From the NCBI GenBank assembly GCA_030762895.1, contig CM061067.1:105991888-106055887 (forward strand): 64,000 nt of DNA, read 5' to 3'. The notes under the pieces were generated by a model. It was not told where the DNA came from. It did no database searches and was given only the letters and a program-made list of their open reading frames with translations. A program made the translations under genes and the position numbers. The DNA is from Sophora flavescens (lineage: Eukaryota > Streptophyta > Magnoliopsida > Fabales > Fabaceae). How positions within the stretch are numbered: position 1 is the first letter of the stretch; every line of letters starts with the position of its first letter. Of this stretch, positions 22,924-33,220 are shown piece by piece.

Positions 22924-23322
22924 TTAGAAATGGTTAACGGTCTTTGCTTCATTCTCATTATCATCCTGCAAAATAGAGTCAAGAAACCCAACACAAACAG
23001 CACACGGGTTAGTGTCAGTACAGTTAGTACATGTAGTAAAAGAAACTAAGTTAGTAAAGATATGATTGTCTGGACTTTCTGAACACGGTTCATCCACCCC
23101 ATCACTCTCAACACCTGCATTTGATTCCACGGGTTCTTCATTATCCTCAAGCTTTTTGCCTTGATTGTCGGGATGGAATGTATAAGCTCGAGGCCAATAA
23201 GTAGCATTTGTCGAGAATGGGGCATGCCTCATACAGGTGCTCGGAGAGAGCCGCACATGCCACAAAACGTGTCTGCTTTGAAACAATTGCTTCAAATAAG
23301 TGAGCTTATCGGTAAGATCCAT
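22924..23322 (-). CDS. Short intact ORF of A2, 132 residues
   Basis: The ORF starts at a true ATG (23322) 64 bases downstream of the A2 PBS, the position of gag in other elements, and is open to a stop at 22924. Residues 1 to about 95 (starting MDLTDKLTYLKQLF) are not recognisable and do not resemble gag. The C-terminal part (TCTNCTDTNPCAVC, then an acidic stretch) matches the linker between protease and reverse transcriptase in A3 (51988-52026), with a CX2CX5CX2C motif. It could be a translated accessory protein or simply the remnant left by an internal deletion. No known domain. Function unknown. Confidence 0.45.
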   Translation of the reverse strand: MDLTDKLTYLKQLFQSRHVLWHVRLSPSTCMRHAPFSTNATYWPRAYTFHPDNQGKKLEDNEEPVESNAGVESDGVDEPCSESPDNHIFTNLVSFTTCTNCTDTNPCAVCVGFLDSILQDDNENEAKTVNHF

Positions 23323-23385
23323 AACCAGACAAATTCAGAAATTATTTTTTTTATTTTTATTTTACGCTAATAACAACAAACCGAG

Positions 23386-23404
23386 TCCCCGTACAACGGC
23401 GCCA
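23386..23404 (-). promoter_or_regulatory. A2 primer binding site (tRNA-Asp type)
   Basis: Minus strand TGGCGCCGTTGTACGGGGA, five bases from the LTR. Same type as in A1 and A3, with a small change in the middle. Confidence 0.8.
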
Positions 23405-23409
23405 ATTTT

Positions 23410-24866
23410 TGGTCAGCATTGCCGCCACGCGCCAAAAAGAACGAGCGATTATAAAAATGCAGTATAGTGCGACAACTCGAGTATCGTCTCTCAAGGACTC
23501 TTTAGTTGTTGTTATTATTAATGTAAAATTAGTAAAAGTTAGAAATGGGGGTTTTGAGATTAAACTTAAATAAAGGAAACAAAATAAAAACAGAGTAAGA
23601 AAAGAGATTAACAAATAAACTAAAGACGATTAACCCTCTTGTTCTTGGTTTCCCACTATCATTGGTTCAAATAAATCCAAGCCCTAAGCAGATTCTAATC
23701 CCCTTTCAGTTGTAGCAACAATTAACAAACGGAATCGCTACTACGGATACATATTCCTATTCCCGAATTAAACAAACGGGGTTAAGCCCTCATGAACTAA
23801 ACGAACATGAATGAACACACGCGAATTAAACAAACGCGATTAAGTATAGGAACATAACATCACTGAAATGAATCAACACTACACTACACATTCCTGAATT
23901 AAACAAACAGAAATGCATAACATAGTATTGAAAAGAGAAAAGGAATTGAAAACAGGAAATACAAGAACCTCAAGTGTAATTAAAACCAATCCCAGTAGAT
24001 TAATCTAGGAGACTAGTTCTCCATTACAGACTTAAACACAAAAGAAAAGAAAGGAAAATAAACTACTACTACTGACTACCAAAGACTAGCCAAAACTGGC
24101 TAACTCTCTGACTACCTAAAAAAACTAGCTATGACTCACTATGACTAACTATTTATACAAATTCTCTCAAGACCTCTCAATATCTGAATACTCCTTTAAT
24201 TCACTTCAACCTCTGCCTCTTAGCTTTCCAAAGCCACTCAATTTGCTTAATTATGAGTTAAGATGAGGGAGTTATGTCCACATTCAACTCATAGGGCAGC
24301 TGAAATGTCTCTGACTTCACATGGATTAAAGCCCTTCAAAACGGCTCTTTTTGGAATAATGGTCTTCATGAGAGTTAAATCTCTTTGTTTTATCTTTCAT
24401 TTGCCACCGGTTTCAGTTCAAACCGACATCTACAGCCCAAGTTATGACCCAATCTTCATGACCCGTTCAGGTTCCAGTGACAGCAATTATGTTCTGACTT
24501 CCAGACTCGCGAGGCGAATGGATGCTCGCGAGGCGAACGCTTCAACTTCAAAACTGCCACGGCCGTGATCTTCAACACGGGCAAGCCGTGATCGTCTCTG
24601 ACTTTTCAGGCTTGCGTGACTCGCGGGGCGAGAGATCCTTCGCGGGGCGAGTGGCTCCAGATTTATTTTATTTTATTTACCTGAAAACAGAAAATAGAAT
24701 AAGTGTTTTATTTAATTCTAAAACAACTAAATTAACATAAAAACACTTTACAGACTCAAAATACTACTTAAGGACAATCAAGTCTAATTTGGGTAAAAAT
24801 GATATAAAATTAGCACAAAGCCCAGGTCTTTACTAGTTATAAAACCAGTCAAACAGAGGCTCATCA
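23410..24866 (-). repeat. A2 5' LTR (mosaic)
   Basis: Nearly identical to 19741-21193. A1-like middle at about 24155-24504; TATAAATAG at 24149-24157 on the minus strand; CG-rich modules around 24505-24650. Confidence 0.9.
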
Positions 24867-24871
24867 AAATG

Positions 24872-25078
24872 CGTTTGTAACCGCTATCTATTCTACCGCT
24901 ATTAAAACTCGTTAGCAAAGATAGCATTTAGGAACTGCTATTAATAGGTGACTTTAGATAGCGTTTGTACACGGAAACGCTATCTAAAGTCTGACTTTAG
25001 ATAGCGTTTGTACACAGAAACGCTATCTAAAGTCTGACTTTAGATAGCGTTTGTACAAGGAAACGCTATCTAAAGCCC
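24872..25078. repeat. K1 left subterminal repeats
   Basis: Three consecutive inverted-repeat units, each with GACTTTAGATAGCGTTTGTA facing GAAACGCTATCTAAAGTC, plus looser copies. Such repeats are binding sites for the small transposase in CACTA elements. The terminal 50 bp (19691-19740) are separated from them by A2. Confidence 0.85.
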
Positions 25079-25761
25079 CTTTTTTTTTTTTTTTAATTTT
25101 ATTTCTTAACTTTTACATCCATTATTCCTGCATATTTACACAAAAAAACCACAATTGTTGCAGTCAACACAATTGTTCAAAATGTGTTCAAAATATAAGT
25201 GTTCAATGCAAGACCTTTGCATGTGTTTGTGCAACAAACCCAAGAACTATACAATCAAAGTGCAACACTCTATACAGCAACTATATATATATATAACCAG
25301 ATATAAGTACACCACTCTGTTTCTAAAGTATTTAAATTCACACGAGTAAGACAAAATCAAAGTGCAGCAACTATACCAGATCTCAATCCTTAAGAAACCA
25401 AAATCAGAAAACCAACATACATCTACAATTAATCTACATTTACAGCTTCTGTTTGTTTTTCATGAGACCAAGACAACACCAAAGTAATGTGTCGAAATGT
25501 GATCCAAAGACTCTGTAGCATACATACTGCATTTCCACCACAAAGACTAACCTATTACATTGGGATACAGCAGACTAATTAGGTAAATACTACTGTAGCA
25601 AGAAACAGAATTCAAATCAAGCATTAACAAAGTGTAACAAAAATAATAAGTTTGAACTTATTTTCTCCTAGCAGCGGCACATCAACTCGAAGTCATGTAC
25701 CAAGGAAAAACAAATACATAGATAGTTTGGGGTTGATAAATATAAAGCATTATTCACATAC
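25079..25761. other. K1 3' flank, non-coding
   Basis: AT-rich sequence between the subterminal repeats and the last recognisable exon of the second K1 gene. Probably its 3' region. Confidence 0.4.
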
Positions 25762-27183
25762 CAATGAGTATTGCTGCAACTCATCGTGGATCAATTTGAC
25801 ATAATCAAACGAACTTTTCAACAATATAGCGACACCACTCTTCCTTGACTTGGATAGTTGAGCGATGGAGTATGTGGAGCATTTGAAGTCGGGAAGTCTT
25901 TGCGACATAAAAATTAAATAAATTAAGTTACAATTGCTAAAACATTTGAACAGTCCACGATTAAAAGCTAAGTAAACAACATACCGCCATTGGTATTTTA
26001 ACTTGGTTCTGCAAGATAGTCTCCTTCATGAAACGCATGACATAGTACCCACAATCTGTCTTTGTTGGGTTGTCTTGGGCACTATAAAAAATAAAATAGT
26101 AAATCAATATAGTTTTTTTTTATCTAATTGCGCATTAAGTTTTTGCAAATATACCTGTATCTGAATCCATTTAATGTTGGTTGCCTTTAAACGCAGCACC
26201 TTAGCTCCGATATTTGCGCGATAAAATTGAAAACCACTAATCACAAAATCAAACAGACTTCATTAAGAAACATATTTTCAATCATCACAAACACACGCAT
26301 GCTCACGTATCGAACGAGAATCATAGAAAATCAGAAATATAAAAACATGCTTACGTATCGAACGCATTCTTTAATTGCAGGCGATCCCTAGGATCAACAT
26401 ACAAGGGATCCGGATAGTAAATAATCTCTTCAACAATATTTATCGCAAGACAGCACCCAATGATTCCTACAAAAATGTTGAGATAACAAATCCTAAGCAC
26501 CTCAACTTTTATGTAATTCATTATTGTGAATTAAGTCCTAAAGGATAAGCGACTCACCCAACATTGCACTGGCGCTAAAAACAAGGGCTGATATTCTCTT
26601 TCTTTAGTTGCAAACCGGTCAGCTAGATACGTTGTCTATGAATCCCTCCCAAGTAGCCGTATGTATTTGTTTGGTGTGGGGACAAGAACAGAAACCTCCT
26701 CGTTATTTCCTTTGGAAGCAACAATTCTTCATACAAATACCTTCAATTAAAATATAAAAATGGATTACACCAATGACATCAATATTTAAATGGAAAGACT
26801 AAAAAAATATTGTACACTTTAAACCTGATTTATTACCGATATATGCGGAAATAACGGAGGCGAGATACCCATTCATGATTTACAACTTCTCCGATATTTT
26901 CAGTATTGAGCATCTCAATGAAATGGTGACCAAAAATATTTTGTTCCATCTCTACGTACAATTGGTCAGCATTTTTCATATTCTTTCGTTCATGTATTTT
27001 AAGGAAATTCAAATATTCCGGAGAAGTTGTAGTTGAACCAGTGTAGGTGGGTTGACCTCGAGTTGCCTCCTTTATTTTCGGGGTTGTAATTGACTCCTTT
27101 GTATATCCGGACACTCTGCCCTTGCCTTTAGCTTTTGCGGGTGCCTGGAAATTTTGCATTTCAATATGCCGCTTAGTGATCAA
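25762..27183 (-). pseudogene. K1 second gene, C-terminal part with Ulp1-like protease domain
   Basis: Minus-strand exons continue from the Transposase_24 part. 27183-26833 encodes a Lys-rich linker ending EVVNHEWVSRLRYFRIYR. Around 26460 NHWVL appears, followed one frame over by AINIVEEIIYYPDPLY, a pattern of C48 (Ulp1) proteases. Exon 26081-25985 has AQDNPTKTDCGYYVMRFMKE, with the catalytic Cys codon at 26053-26051 and the oxyanion Gln at 26077-26075. The next exon ends ELQQYSL at 25762. Splice sites fit GT-AG. One base too many or too few at about 26450 breaks the frame. Ulp1-type domains are known passengers in plant CACTA and Mutator elements; the role here (deSUMOylation or other) is unknown. 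Confidence 0.7.
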
Positions 27184-27239
27184 CTAATGTAATGCATATA
27201 TGCCGTATATGAAAAGGTGGAAAAATGCAATTACATACC

Positions 27240-28215
27240 ATATTAATTACAACCACGAGATCAATTGGCCATGCCACATAAGTACCTATTGCATCTCCTA
27301 CTGTCACATCACATCTGCATCAACGATAGGTACCGTGCAATGGCGCATCCCCTCGGTTGCAACATCAACTCCAACTTTCACATGGTTAAGGGGTACTGGT
27401 CCAATGTGCGGTGTAACACCCGGCTCATTGTATACTTTACCCATAGCAACCATACGATAGTTTGGGGTCGATAAATATAGTTGACATGAGTTGACGCCCT
27501 AATCCAATGATAGATTAATAAGTTGTGAATTAAGGCATCCAATTGAATGTATTTAATCTGCGAATGCAATACTAGTAAAAAAAAAAGGCATGCATTACCT
27601 CTCGGAAGCCTGGCCGCGATGGTAGAGTGCAACTATCTTTGACGCTTGCTTGGGCTGTGAAATTAGCCCGCCTCTCCTCATCATCCTTTTGTTTCAGCTT
27701 TTCTTCCAAAATGTTCAATCTATCGAGAGAGTTGAGACACCAATGTCTCCCACTTTTTCGTTTCAGAGTTATTTCTTGCACGACCTTCGGGTGGGAAGTA
27801 ATCTTTTTGTGAGACGCCGAAACCCACACCTCTAACACGCCCAGGGTTCTCTCGGCACACCTATGGCTTTGGCAAGAATATCCTGGCGACCAAAGTCTTC
27901 TATCTCTCCCTCTACCGCAGATCGTGATGCCTCCTCCTGACACATAGTTATTGGTGAAATGCAAATGTTAAAATTATTATATATTATCATATGAAAATAA
28001 CAATTGATAATGTAATCGTTAGTCTACTAACACATTTATTCCACACGGTCTGCGTATTTTTGTTGTCAATTACACCCGCCTTGTTCTCGCGGGCTTTCCC
28101 CCACACAATATGGCGTTTAATTTTCTTAACTTCTGGCCCCGCCTCCTGTATCTGTATATTGAGATAATATAAATTAACCAAACAGTTTAAAAGTCATATT
28201 TACCACAAATGCAGT

Positions 28216-28253
<38 letters not shown>

Positions 28254-29070
28254 CCAATTCATCCTCAATGTCAGCATACCCCTTACGTGATGCTTTGTAA
28301 GGGCATGCAGGATCTAACGCCCTGTTGCGATTTTCATTGCTTAATTTCTATTCAGACACATATAAGTAATATTAATACATGGTTAATGTCATATGTACGT
28401 ATTGCTATAAAATTATAAGGACTAACGTGATATTAAACATACCAGGAATTGAGCATCTCATGTGCGTATTGCTATAAAATCTGTCCACTCATCCCTTGAT
28501 ATGTGTGGATATTGTGATGGAGGCTCCTCATTGATATTCCCGTTGGCATCTCTTAGAAATTGTTTGGTCAATCTATTTCTGAATGCCCTATGTAGGTTAC
28601 CAGATTCCTAAAGTACAAATTTTTTCCTAGATTCATCAACATTAAAAGACATCCGCAAAACAATATAAACAACGTGTCAAAGTAAGTATGTTTACATAGT
28701 TTACAATATAATTTATAAATTTTAACAATTACCTGTACATCAGCCCATATGCTCTCTTTGAAACCATCCAAAGCTTCATCCTTCCAATTAGAACAAATAA
28801 TTGGGACCGTTTGCCGAACAACGGCCCCAATGTAACTCTTCAATATTTTACCATTAGCACGAATAGGTTGGTCCAAAGAATTCCATTCAACCTAATAAAA
28901 ATAATAAAGTAATTAAATCTAGATATCAAACAACATTATGAAATCCTTAGATTAGTAAGTAAATTACATCAAATTTTTGTCCTTTACTCCTAGCGCGGAT
29001 GACCGCCTTCATAATCTGTTGGCCCACGTCTCGCCGCTTTGGCATCACTAGAATTACTTGAAGATGCCAT
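27240..29070 (-). pseudogene. K1 second gene, N-terminal part with Transposase_24 (TNPA-like) region
   Basis: Probable ATG at 29070 (MASSSNSSDAKAARRGPTDY). Recognised exons: 28891-28734 (NSLDQPIRANGKILKSYIGA), about 28610-28430 (RLTKQFLRDANGNI), about 28320-28255 (KASRKGYADIEDEL) and about 28153-28032 (KKIKRHIVWGKARENKAG). Then a Lys/Glu-rich coiled-coil-like segment (27720-27660) and a late exon (about 27430-27243) with LNHVKVGVDV and AIGTYVAWPIDLV. This order matches the En/Spm Transposase_24 family. An in-frame stop near 28985 and a shift near 28470 break it. It likely forms one gene with the Ulp1-like part. In related elements the product binds subterminal repeats. Confidence 0.75.
28217..28250. 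repeat. (AT)n microsatellite in a K1 intron
   Basis: About 17 AT units inside an intron of the second K1 gene. Confidence 0.9.
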
Positions 29071-29248
29071 TTACCTACAAAAATATTAGATACAAGTAAA
29101 ACATCAATGGACATTAATATAACATTAATTGATGCAAAATATAAAACAACTATGAATAACAAAATCAACACTAGCATTACCGGAAGATGCTAACTATAAT
29201 ATAAAAGGATCGAGAAAGTTCATTTAAACACAAACACTACATACATGT

Positions 29249-32200
29249 TTAAGTCAACCTTTTTCTTTTCTTCATTTGATTGAGATTTGTTTGTCCTTTA
29301 TTAGTACGAAATGGTGGATTGACCAAAAGCCCCTCATCATGATCATCTCTCATATACATACCATCATCCCTAGTTGGATCAATCTCAAGTGATTGTAATG
29401 TCCCGACGAAAGGATCATCTTCAATATCAACATCTCGATGGTCTTGATCATCAACATTAGTAATTATTTTGTTAGTCAAAAGAACAATGGACCTTTTCAT
29501 ATCAGCTGGATCAGTGACATAGAACACTTGTTGAGCTTGAGATACTAATATAAAAGGCTCATCTTTATACCCCACCCTATTAAGATCCACCCGCATGAAC
29601 CCCGACTCATCAATCGAACACCGTTATTATTGTCAACCCACTTGCAACCAAACACACCAACCTTAAACTTTGTGTAATCCAACTCCCATATGCGTTCAAT
29701 GACGCCAAGTATGACATATTTGCATATATCGGGTTTCTGTCTTTGGCACTTGAGATATGCATCGACCGAGCTACTAGAGTCACACCACTGTTTTGCATTG
29801 TACTCCGACCATCTTGTTCTTTTGTATAGAATGTGTACCCATTAATTTGATAACCGTGGTAAGAGAACACATGCAAACTTGGACCTTTGGCTAACCATCT
29901 CAATCTATTTGAAACTGAAGTATCATTTTCAGTCAACTCTGCATAAATGTGATCTCTTAGCCACGTTATAAAACAACGATTGTGTTCTCTAGTTAGCCAA
30001 TTTTGATTCTTATTTGGATACAAACTCTTAAGCATGTCCTTGTGTTTTTCAACATATGGCTCAACCTCATCGGCATTGTGCAGAACATATAAGTGTGCTT
30101 GCTCCCATTCTCGTCCTTGTTATAGTCACTATTTCATTTCCGGTAATTCCTTGCCCCATCATTCTCCATGTGTGACGAGACTTTGGCAGCCCTATAGATT
30201 CAGCATTGGATAGGTATTCGATGCAGAATTCAACAGCTTCTTCGACAATATACCGTTCAACAATACAACCTTCCGGTCGTGATCGGTTTTTCACATACCC
30301 TTTTAATATCTTCATATAACGCTCAATCGGGTACATCCATCTCATATAAGCTGGCCCACACATTTGTGTCTCTCTAACAAGGTGAATGGTTAGATGAACC
30401 ATTATGTCAAAGAATGAAGGTGGAAAGTACATCTCAAGCTCGCATAAAGTCACAACAATTTCTCTTTGCAATGATGGCAACTTCCCAGGGTCAATCACTT
30501 TGCTGCAAATTGCCTTGAAGAAGAAACAGAGTTTAGTTAAGGCCCTCCGCACTTTGTTAGGTAAAATAGACCGTATACCAATGGGTATCAACTGCTCCAT
30601 GAGAACATGACAATCGTGGGACTTTAGACCTTTTAACTTGAGATCTTTCATCGATACGAGGTTCCTAATGTTTGAAGAGTACCCTTCCGGAACCTTAACT
30701 CCTTCAAGAAACTTACAAAAACAGTTTTTCTTTTCTAGATAGAGTGTAAGCAGTGGGAGGAAGATATGTACTTTTACCCTTCTTCGTCGGTCCCAATTCT
30801 CTTCTTATTCCCATACTAACCAAGTCCAACCTTGCATTGATGCCATCTTTAGTCTTCCCTGGCACATTGAGTAACGTACCAATGACACTATCACAGATAT
30901 TTTTTTCAACGTGCATCACATCGAGGAAATGTCTTACATATAATGATTTCCAATATGGCAACTCAAAGAAAATCGACCTTTTCTTCCACCCTCTTGTGAC
31001 AATATCTCTCGCAAAAGGTTTACCGAATTGGATATTCAAATCCTTTACCTTTTCAAAAAAGTTGATCACCCGTCAAAGGTGAAGGCGCTCTACCTTCTTC
31101 CGAGTTCCCATTGAACGCCTTTCTCCACCACCGGTAATGATGACTTGGATGCAAAAATCTACGATGCCCAAGAAAGACATTCTTCTTACAATGTTCTAAC
31201 CGCATCCAATCTGCACCCTCTTCACATATAGGGCATGCACACGGACCCTTGATGCTATATCCTGACAGATTACCGTAGGCTGGAAAATCATTAATTGTCC
31301 CAAACAACATAGCTCTCAAATTGAAACTTTCTTCCTTATACCCATCATACACCTCCACACCTGTCTCCCACAGTTGTTTCAAGTCTTCAATCAAAGGAGT
31401 CAAATAGACGTCTATATCATTTCCTGGTTGTTTGGGCCCGAAATTAACATAGATAACATCATAAATTTGCGCTTCATGCATAGCCATGGGGATAGGTTGT
31501 AAATCACCAAAATCACGAGGCCATGTATCTTGTGAGAGCTACTTTGAACACCATGCGGGTTAAATCCATCAAGTAGCCAATGCAAGTCGTAGGTTTCTTG
31601 AATCTTGCCCAAAATCGGGATAATCAAGATCAAATTTCTTCCATTGCGGAGAATCTGCAGGGTCTGCATGACTTGCCATCTTTGATCCTTTCATCCTCAT
31701 GCCATGTCAAGTGCTTTGAATCTTCGGAACTACGGTACATGCGCCTAAATCTGGGTATTATGGGAAAATACCACACAACCTTCTCTGGATCTGATTCTTT
31801 CTTCTTATATCGTGAGGCATTACATTTAGGACACATCCGTAACGATGCATATTCATTCCAAAATAAAATGCAATCGTTAGGACAAGCATGTATCCTCTCG
31901 TAGCTCATGCCAATAGAGCGTAACATTTGTTTAGCCTCGTATGTCCGACTAGGAAGCACATTATCATCCGGCAACATGTCTTTCAATAGTGTGAGTAAGT
32001 CCGTAAAGCTCTTATCGGTCCGTCCGTTTGCCGATTTCAAGTTATACAACTTTAACATCGCCGACAATCTTGTGAATTTAGTACATCCATCATACAATGG
32101 TTGCTCTGCATCACTTACCAACCTCCCAAACATTTGTGGACAATCCCGAAGATCCTCTTCAACAAGCATTTGCAATGTCTTCAAAACGATCGCCCTCATA

Positions 32201-32494
32201 AGTATTTGTGTCGGTATCGTATGATGAATATCTCACACGATTCCTCATTTCACTAGACTCGAGCTCTTGTCTCACCATGTTTTGTCCAACATGTATAACT
32301 TTGATCGATTCCATTACACACTAAATGTTCTTCCAAATCGGCTGCACTAACTCGCCTTGCATAACAACAATCTAAACAAGGACATATGATTGTATTAGGG
32401 TTTTTCGCATGCCGAACTGCAAAACTAATGAACTCTTTCACCCCATCCTCATACTCCTTCGTTAAACGATTGGCAGACATCCATTTCGATCCAT
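29249..32494 (-). pseudogene. K1 TNP2-type CACTA transposase, frameshifted
   Basis: Domains on the minus strand, in order: transposase-associated N-terminus (32494-32253; KWMSANRLTKEYEDGV, FAVRHAKNPNTIICPC, CYARRV, QSYTCWTKHGE); TNP2 catalytic region (32199-30690; LVSDAEQPLYDGCTKFT, CPNDCILFWNEYASLRMCPK, HFLDVMHVEKNICDSVIGTL); DUF4218 (30651-30110; HDCHVLMEQLIPI, YFPPSFFDIMVHL, RWMYPIERYMKILKGYVKN); DUF4216 (about 29850-29249; NSGVTLVARSMHISSAKDRN, VFYVTDPAD). The ATG at 32494-32492 is one base out of frame because an A appears to be missing from the MDRKWM start. At least six frame changes follow; some may be introns. It would cut at the CACTA ends. As read it is not functional. Confidence 0.9.
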
Positions 32495-32653
32495 GCTTTT
32501 CCGATCTACAAAAATATTTATTAAACATATTTACTTTGAGTTTAGAGTGGTTGAGGTCTACATGCAATGTATACAGATTAAAGGAATGAAAGGCTGCAAA
32601 CAAAACACATTGTCGCTGAGTATTCTTTGAAGGAACCGAGTGTCGGCTTGTTG

Positions 32654-33220
32654 ATGAGTGTGATTCCACATCATCTTTGTCTATCATTTTGCATGCATTT
32701 TCATGTAGTTTAGGCATATTTTTATTAGATTTTAGGTTAATTTTCCTTTGGAACGGGTAAGGCGGTTTTTCGTGTGTTGTTTTTTGCAGATATCAAGGGT
32801 AAAATGCTCAAGATCAACCATGATGAAGTTTGGATAAAGATAGGGCTTTAAAAGTGCAGAAAATGAGCCAAACAGAGTCCATCACGGCCTAGCCGTGATG
32901 CCCATCACGACCATGATCGAGCAAAACAAAAAAGAAGAAAGGTGAAGTCGAGTGCGTCACGGCCTGGCCGTGATATCCATCACGGCCGTGACCCAAAACC
33001 ACCACAAGTCGAGCACATCACGGCCCAGCCGTGAAATTCTTCACGGCCATAACAGGGACTCGCGACGCGAGCATAGGCTCGCCTCGCGAGAGACCGGAAT
33101 TTCGCAGAGCAACCAGACGAGAGACCGTCACGACTGGCCGTGATATCCATCACGGCCGTGACCCAAAACCACCAAAATCTGAGCACGAGAACATTAAATT
33201 AAATGATATATAAAAGGAAA
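32654..33220 (+). mobile_element. LTR fragment of the S1 family inside K1
   Basis: Starts TGATGAGTGTGATT, the same end as solo LTR S1 but in opposite orientation, and stays similar through a GGAACGGGTAAG block. It then has four pairs of TCACGGC inverted repeats (32882-33161), one 19-bp-spaced CGCG pair (33059 and 33078) and TATATAAAAGG (33207-33217). The 3' part of the LTR is not recognisable. It lies just 5' of the TNP2 gene and points away from it. Confidence 0.65.

Larger units (their letters stand above)
19741..24866 (-). mobile_element. Non-autonomous Athila-like element A2
   Basis: Two nearly identical LTRs (19741-21193 and 23410-24866) flank a 2.2-kb interior with PBS, one short ORF, a 3' non-coding region homologous to A3 and a polypurine tract, all read on the minus strand. 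Gag, protease, reverse transcriptase and integrase are gone. The flanks (AATAG left, AAATG right) are not a clean 5-bp duplication. LTR similarity (about 99 percent by eye) indicates a recent insertion, which needed proteins supplied by another element. Confidence 0.9.

Noticed and set aside
19736..24871. Clean target duplication for A2
   Set aside because: The flanking pentamers AATAG and AAATG do not match well enough to claim one.
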